Source: G965276675 sp965276675 (GTDB lineage Bacteria > Acidobacteriota > Terriglobia > Terriglobales > Acidobacteriaceae). From it: DNA of 64,000 nt. Below, one piece after another: positions 60,990-64,000 of the stretch. Position numbers and translations under genes: made by a program. The stretch's first letter is position 1; the number at the start of each line of letters is the position of its first letter. The notes beneath the pieces were generated by a model that was not told the origin of the DNA, did no database searches, and was given only the letters and a program-made list of their open reading frames with translations. Location of the stretch: assembly GCA_965276675.1 (NCBI GenBank), contig OZ255624.1:1240001-1304000 (forward strand). Direction: 5' to 3'.

Positions 60990-63527
60990 ATGACACCAGA
61001 ATACGTAGCCAAGGTGCGTCGCGAACGATGGCGCCAGGCGGATAATCCGCTGCTCACGCTCGACGATGCGGAACGATGGCTGGTGGAGACCTCATTGTGT
61101 CTCTTCCTGCCTAGACGTGCGCACCTGCCTGTACCAGCGCCCTCGTTCACGGAAGCAGTGGTGGGCAAATCCAACAACATCCCCGACCCGGCAGCGATTG
61201 TCCAAGCCCGCACCATGCTGGCCCGGTTGGTCGCCTCGGCTGCTGCTGTTCCTCTGAACCTGTTTGGCACGCCGGGCGAGCAGCCGGATTTTTTAGCAAC
61301 GCCCGACGCTTTGCCCTACCTCTATGCCATGCAGGCGGAGCGCAATCCGAAGAAGGCGCCGTCGACCTCGGGCTCCGGCCGCGTCTCGCAGCTCGCCGTA
61401 ACGGCGTGGACGCTGCTCGAAACGGAAGGCGCCCATACCGCAGAAGAGCTGCGCGAGAAACTGGGCCGCGAGGTGACCGAGGCCGCCGTGATCCGCTCGT
61501 TGGGAGAGCTCTGGCAGACGATGCGGGTGATGCCGGTGCCTGACGAAGGAGAAGGCCCGGCTACCTGGGAGCTGCTGAGCGCACGCCACCGCAAGGAGTT
61601 GAACGCCGGCAGCACCGAGTCGCAGGCCACCGCGCTCTCCATGCTGGTGTCGTTCTATCTGCAGTCCGCGATTGTGGCGACGAGCGAAGAAGCAGAGCTC
61701 TTCCTATCGCCCCTGGCCTCGCGTTCACGGGTGCGTGACGTGGTGCGCAGCCTGTCGGCCACGCGCCAGCTCCAATCCGTAGCCATGGAGGCGCAAACGC
61801 ACTACTTCGTGGAAGGGACACTGCCAGAGATGCCAGACGAGAGGGAAGACGAGCGGGCGAAGGACCAGGGCCTGGAAGGAAACGAGCCAGACATCATCGA
61901 GATTGCTGGTCGTGAGACCAACGAAGGCGGCGAGGCGCCTCTATCGCCGCCGGGCCAGATTTCGCGGGGCCGGATCTCGCGCTTTAGTAAGGAAGGCGGC
62001 AGTCCCCGGCGGCCGGTTCGCGAGGGCGGCGAACGGCGTCCAGCATTTGGCGGGCGTACTGCGCTTGGCGACCGAGGGAAACGGCCGTCGTTCGGAGATC
62101 GAAACAAGCCAGCCTTTGGAACGAGACCGCGTTCGGCACCTGCTGAAGGAACTGGATCCGGGGAAGGCCGAGAGGGCTCTGGAAGCGCGCAGCGGTCGTC
62201 CTTTGGAGCCCGGCGACCGGCGGCGGGCGGGTTTCGAAAGCCCGGCGCCGACCGGCCCTCGTTCCGCGCAAAATCGCCCGACGAACGGCGGGAGCGCCCC
62301 GCAGACGAGCGCAGTCCCGTGGCCGGCAGCTCTGATCGGCCTCATAGCAACCGGGAAGGCGGTGCACTGCGGCCCTTTCAGAAGTTTGGTGCTGGTGCAG
62401 GTCGCCCAGGAAGACGGCCTGCCGGTGGGGAGCGAGGCAGCAACCGTCCCTCATTCGGGCGGCGCGAAGGCGGTTTCAGCCAGAAGCCCGGTGGCTTCGG
62501 GTCAGGGCCCGACCGGGGTGGAAGCAGAAGTATTGGGGGGAGAGGCCGTCCACAGCGAGCGACCGGTGGCGAAGAAGGCAGGCCGCCACGCCGTGAGTTC
62601 AGCCAGGGATCTACTGGTAGTCCCCCGCTTAAGGACCGAGGAGCCGATCGCAATGACCGTTCGTCCGGTCCCTCCCGTCCGCCGCGTCAGCCCATTAGAG
62701 CCGGTGGCGACCGTTCCTCCCGTCCCTCATTCGGGAGCAAGTTTGCAGGCAAGAAGCCGTTCGGCGCACGGGGAGGCCCGGGTGACGGCGGCGGCTTCAA
62801 GCGACGCGAGGCTGGTGCAGGTGGGAACGAAGCGCGTCCGTTCACCAGAAAGCCAGCCGGGGATGCCGGTCGGCGCGGAGGGCCGAGCGAGCGACCAGCG
62901 CGGTCGTTTGATCGCGATCGTCCGCGCCGCGATGCTGGCGACCGTCCACCGCGTGCAGGTAACGATCGTCCATTCACGCCCCGCAGCGACCGTCAGTTCA
63001 CGCCACGCGGTGATCGGCCATTCAATCCGCGGAGTAGCCGACCGGACAGGCCCGCAGGGGATCGCCCGTACCGGCCCAGAACCGAAAATCGGGGCGAAAA
63101 CAGAACCGAAGGCGACAGTCGTTCACCTCGTACCGAAGGCGGGTCCGGCGAACGCCGAAGCTTCTCGGGCCCCAAGGGAGGCGTTGGAAGCTTCAGCCGC
63201 GGTCCAGCATCGAGAGGGCCAGGATCAAAGGGGCCAGACAGAGGCGACTTCAAGCCCCGCAGTCCCAGCACGCGCTCCGGAGCCGGGCAGGGCCGCACAG
63301 GCGTCTCCGGCCCACCTCGCGGCGGTGCTCGCCCCGGTGCCAAGCCGGGTGGATTCCGGCCCGGCGGCAGTCGTCCAGGTGGTAGCAGACCCGGCGGAGG
63401 CAGTCGTCCAACCGGAGGCAAGCCCGGCAATGGCCCCAGATCCGGCCCCGGCGGCCGACCCGGCGGCTTTGCCCCACCGCGCCGCAAATTGCCACCCCGC
63501 CGTCCCGATGATGGAGAGGGCGCATGA
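60990..63527 (+). CDS. Protein with winged-helix-like N-terminal part and very long Arg/Gly-rich disordered tail
   Basis: 845 residues from ATG 60990 (MTPEYVAKVRRERWRQADNP). Residues about 1-290 are folded: a helical region with SFTEAVVGKSNNIPDPAAIV, then a winged-helix-like segment (SQLAVTAWTLLETEGAHTAE, VIRSLGELWQTMRVMPVPDE). From about 300 to the end the sequence is low complexity, made of Arg, Gly, Pro, Ser and Phe with recurrent RPSFG, RxFTPR, GDRPFNPR and GGSRPGG words and scattered Asp/Glu. Such tails are typical of RNA-binding or condensate-forming proteins. No family is recognised. The stop overlaps the cmk start by 4 bp, so both are co-translated. Confidence 0.85.
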   Translation: MTPEYVAKVRRERWRQADNPLLTLDDAERWLVETSLCLFLPRRAHLPVPAPSFTEAVVGKSNNIPDPAAIVQARTMLARLVASAAAVPLNLFGTPGEQPDFLATPDALPYLYAMQAERNPKKAPSTSGSGRVSQLAVTAWTLLETEGAHTAEELREKLGREVTEAAVIRSLGELWQTMRVMPVPDEGEGPATWELLSARHRKELNAGSTESQATALSMLVSFYLQSAIVATSEEAELFLSPLASRSRVRDVVRSLSATRQLQSVAMEAQTHYFVEGTLPEMPDEREDERAKDQGLEGNEPDIIEIAGRETNEGGEAPLSPPGQISRGRISRFSKEGGSPRRPVREGGERRPAFGGRTALGDRGKRPSFGDRNKPAFGTRPRSAPAEGTGSGEGREGSGSAQRSSFGARRPAAGGFRKPGADRPSFRAKSPDERRERPADERSPVAGSSDRPHSNREGGALRPFQKFGAGAGRPGRRPAGGERGSNRPSFGRREGGFSQKPGGFGSGPDRGGSRSIGGRGRPQRATGGEEGRPPRREFSQGSTGSPPLKDRGADRNDRSSGPSRPPRQPIRAGGDRSSRPSFGSKFAGKKPFGARGGPGDGGGFKRREAGAGGNEARPFTRKPAGDAGRRGGPSERPARSFDRDRPRRDAGDRPPRAGNDRPFTPRSDRQFTPRGDRPFNPRSSRPDRPAGDRPYRPRTENRGENRTEGDSRSPRTEGGSGERRSFSGPKGGVGSFSRGPASRGPGSKGPDRGDFKPRSPSTRSGAGQGRTGVSGPPRGGARPGAKPGGFRPGGSRPGGSRPGGGSRPTGGKPGNGPRSGPGGRPGGFAPPRRKLPPRRPDDGEGA

Positions 63528-64000
63528 GTGGATCGCGACATCTCATTGTCGCGATCGATGGACCGGCGGGGGCGGGCAAAAGTACATTGGCGCGCAGCCT
63601 CGCCGCCCGCTTCGGCCTGCTGAATCTCGAGACAGGTGCGATGTATCGTGCCTTTGCGCTCAAAGCTCTCGAGGGGAGAGTCGCTACGGATAACGTGCGT
63701 GCGCTCGAGAGACTCGCTTCCGAAACGACCGTCACTTTAGAGCCAGGCGTCGGAGCCAACCGCGTTCTGCTGGACGGCACGGATGTGACTGGCCGTTTGC
63801 GCACGCCCGAGATCACCACTGCAGCCTCTGAGGTGAGTGTTCACCCGGCGATCCGCCGCTGGATGGTCGAGCTCCAGCAAAGGCTGGGAGAGCAGGGCGG
63901 CGTCGTCATGGAAGGTCGTGACATCGGCACCGCCGTCTTTCCTCATGCCCCGGTCAAGATCTTTCTCGACGCCTCACCCGAGAAGCGCGGGGAGCGTCGC
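63524..64000 (+). CDS. cmk: Cytidylate kinase (3' end outside the window)
   Basis: 159 residues are visible of about 225. P-loop IDGPAGAGKSTLARSLA at about 10-26, LNLETGAMYRA, and EGRDIGTAVFPHAPVKIFLD are CMP-kinase hallmarks. It phosphorylates CMP and dCMP. The ATG overlaps the stop of the RG-rich protein gene (ATGA). In many bacteria rpsA follows cmk, but this lies beyond the window. Confidence 0.97.
   Translation, partial: MSGSRHLIVAIDGPAGAGKSTLARSLAARFGLLNLETGAMYRAFALKALEGRVATDNVRALERLASETTVTLEPGVGANRVLLDGTDVTGRLRTPEITTAASEVSVHPAIRRWMVELQQRLGEQGGVVMEGRDIGTAVFPHAPVKIFLDASPEKRGERR

Noticed and set aside
61903..63693. A 596-codon open frame overlapping the RG-rich protein and cmk in another frame
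   Set aside because: It is a by-product of GC-rich, Arg/Gly codon-rich sequence. The other frame has the folded N-terminal domain, a clean ATGA junction with cmk, and ends exactly where cmk begins.

Overview
The window is GC-rich chromosomal DNA from a member of the Acidobacteriota, most likely class Terriglobia / Acidobacteriaceae. I infer this from the look of the core proteins (RpoB, RpoC, NAD-type isocitrate dehydrogenase, a 226-residue DapB), a futalosine-pathway mqnA, and the combination of GH3 beta-glucosidase, a PQQ-type sugar dehydrogenase-like protein and a Uma2 protein. No database search was possible. The content is almost entirely housekeeping; I see no prophage, insertion sequence, CRISPR array or rRNA.

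Layout. 1-9044 (minus strand): a compact run nrdR - isocitrate dehydrogenase - cupredoxin-like lipoprotein - asd - lysC - dapB - dapA - dapD - RNase J. This is most of the aspartate-to-diaminopimelate/lysine pathway, with ATGA overlaps at asd/lysC and lysC/dapB. 9230-12043 (minus): flippase-like membrane protein, lytic transglycosylase, HAD phosphatase. 12065-13188 (plus): a small ragged patch with a SnoaL-like gene and at least one decayed reading frame. 13189-25547 (minus): an AI-2E-family transporter fused to a B12-binding-like region, ribE, ribD, ftsY, gpsA, plsY, cinA, an IPT/NHL propeller protein, pgpA, yacG and rimO. 25719-27027 (plus): SRP RNA and fabH. 27048-31182 (minus): mqnA, prmC, ackA, prfA. 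31449-36594: ATP-dependent DNA ligase (plus), then Uma2 protein, PQQ-type dehydrogenase-like protein and an anchored unknown protein (minus).

36834-53062 (plus) is the translation/transcription supercluster: tRNA-Thr(TGT), tRNA-Tyr, a small membrane ORF, tRNA-Thr(GGT), tRNA-Gly, an unknown 102-residue ORF, tuf, rpmG, tRNA-Trp, secE, nusG, rplK, rplA, rplJ, rplL, rpoB, rpoC, closed by a strong terminator at 53104. 53292-64000: periplasmic thioredoxin-like protein, bglX (minus), YihY-type membrane protein, pyk, mutL, an 845-residue protein with a huge Arg/Gly-rich disordered tail, and the start of cmk.

The points most worth following are: (i) an eight-cysteine, double zinc-ribbon-like insertion near the N-terminus of RpoB; (ii) the long RG/RPxFG-rich disordered tail of the protein between mutL and cmk; (iii) a membrane transporter carrying a cytosolic B12-binding-like module without the cobalamin-ligating histidine; (iv) a family of CTAG-rich palindromic and tandem elements placed between genes, including inside the nusG-rplK and rplA-rplJ gaps; (v) a low-complexity tail on ribosomal protein L10; and (vi) several leader hairpins at tuf, rpoB and rpoC.
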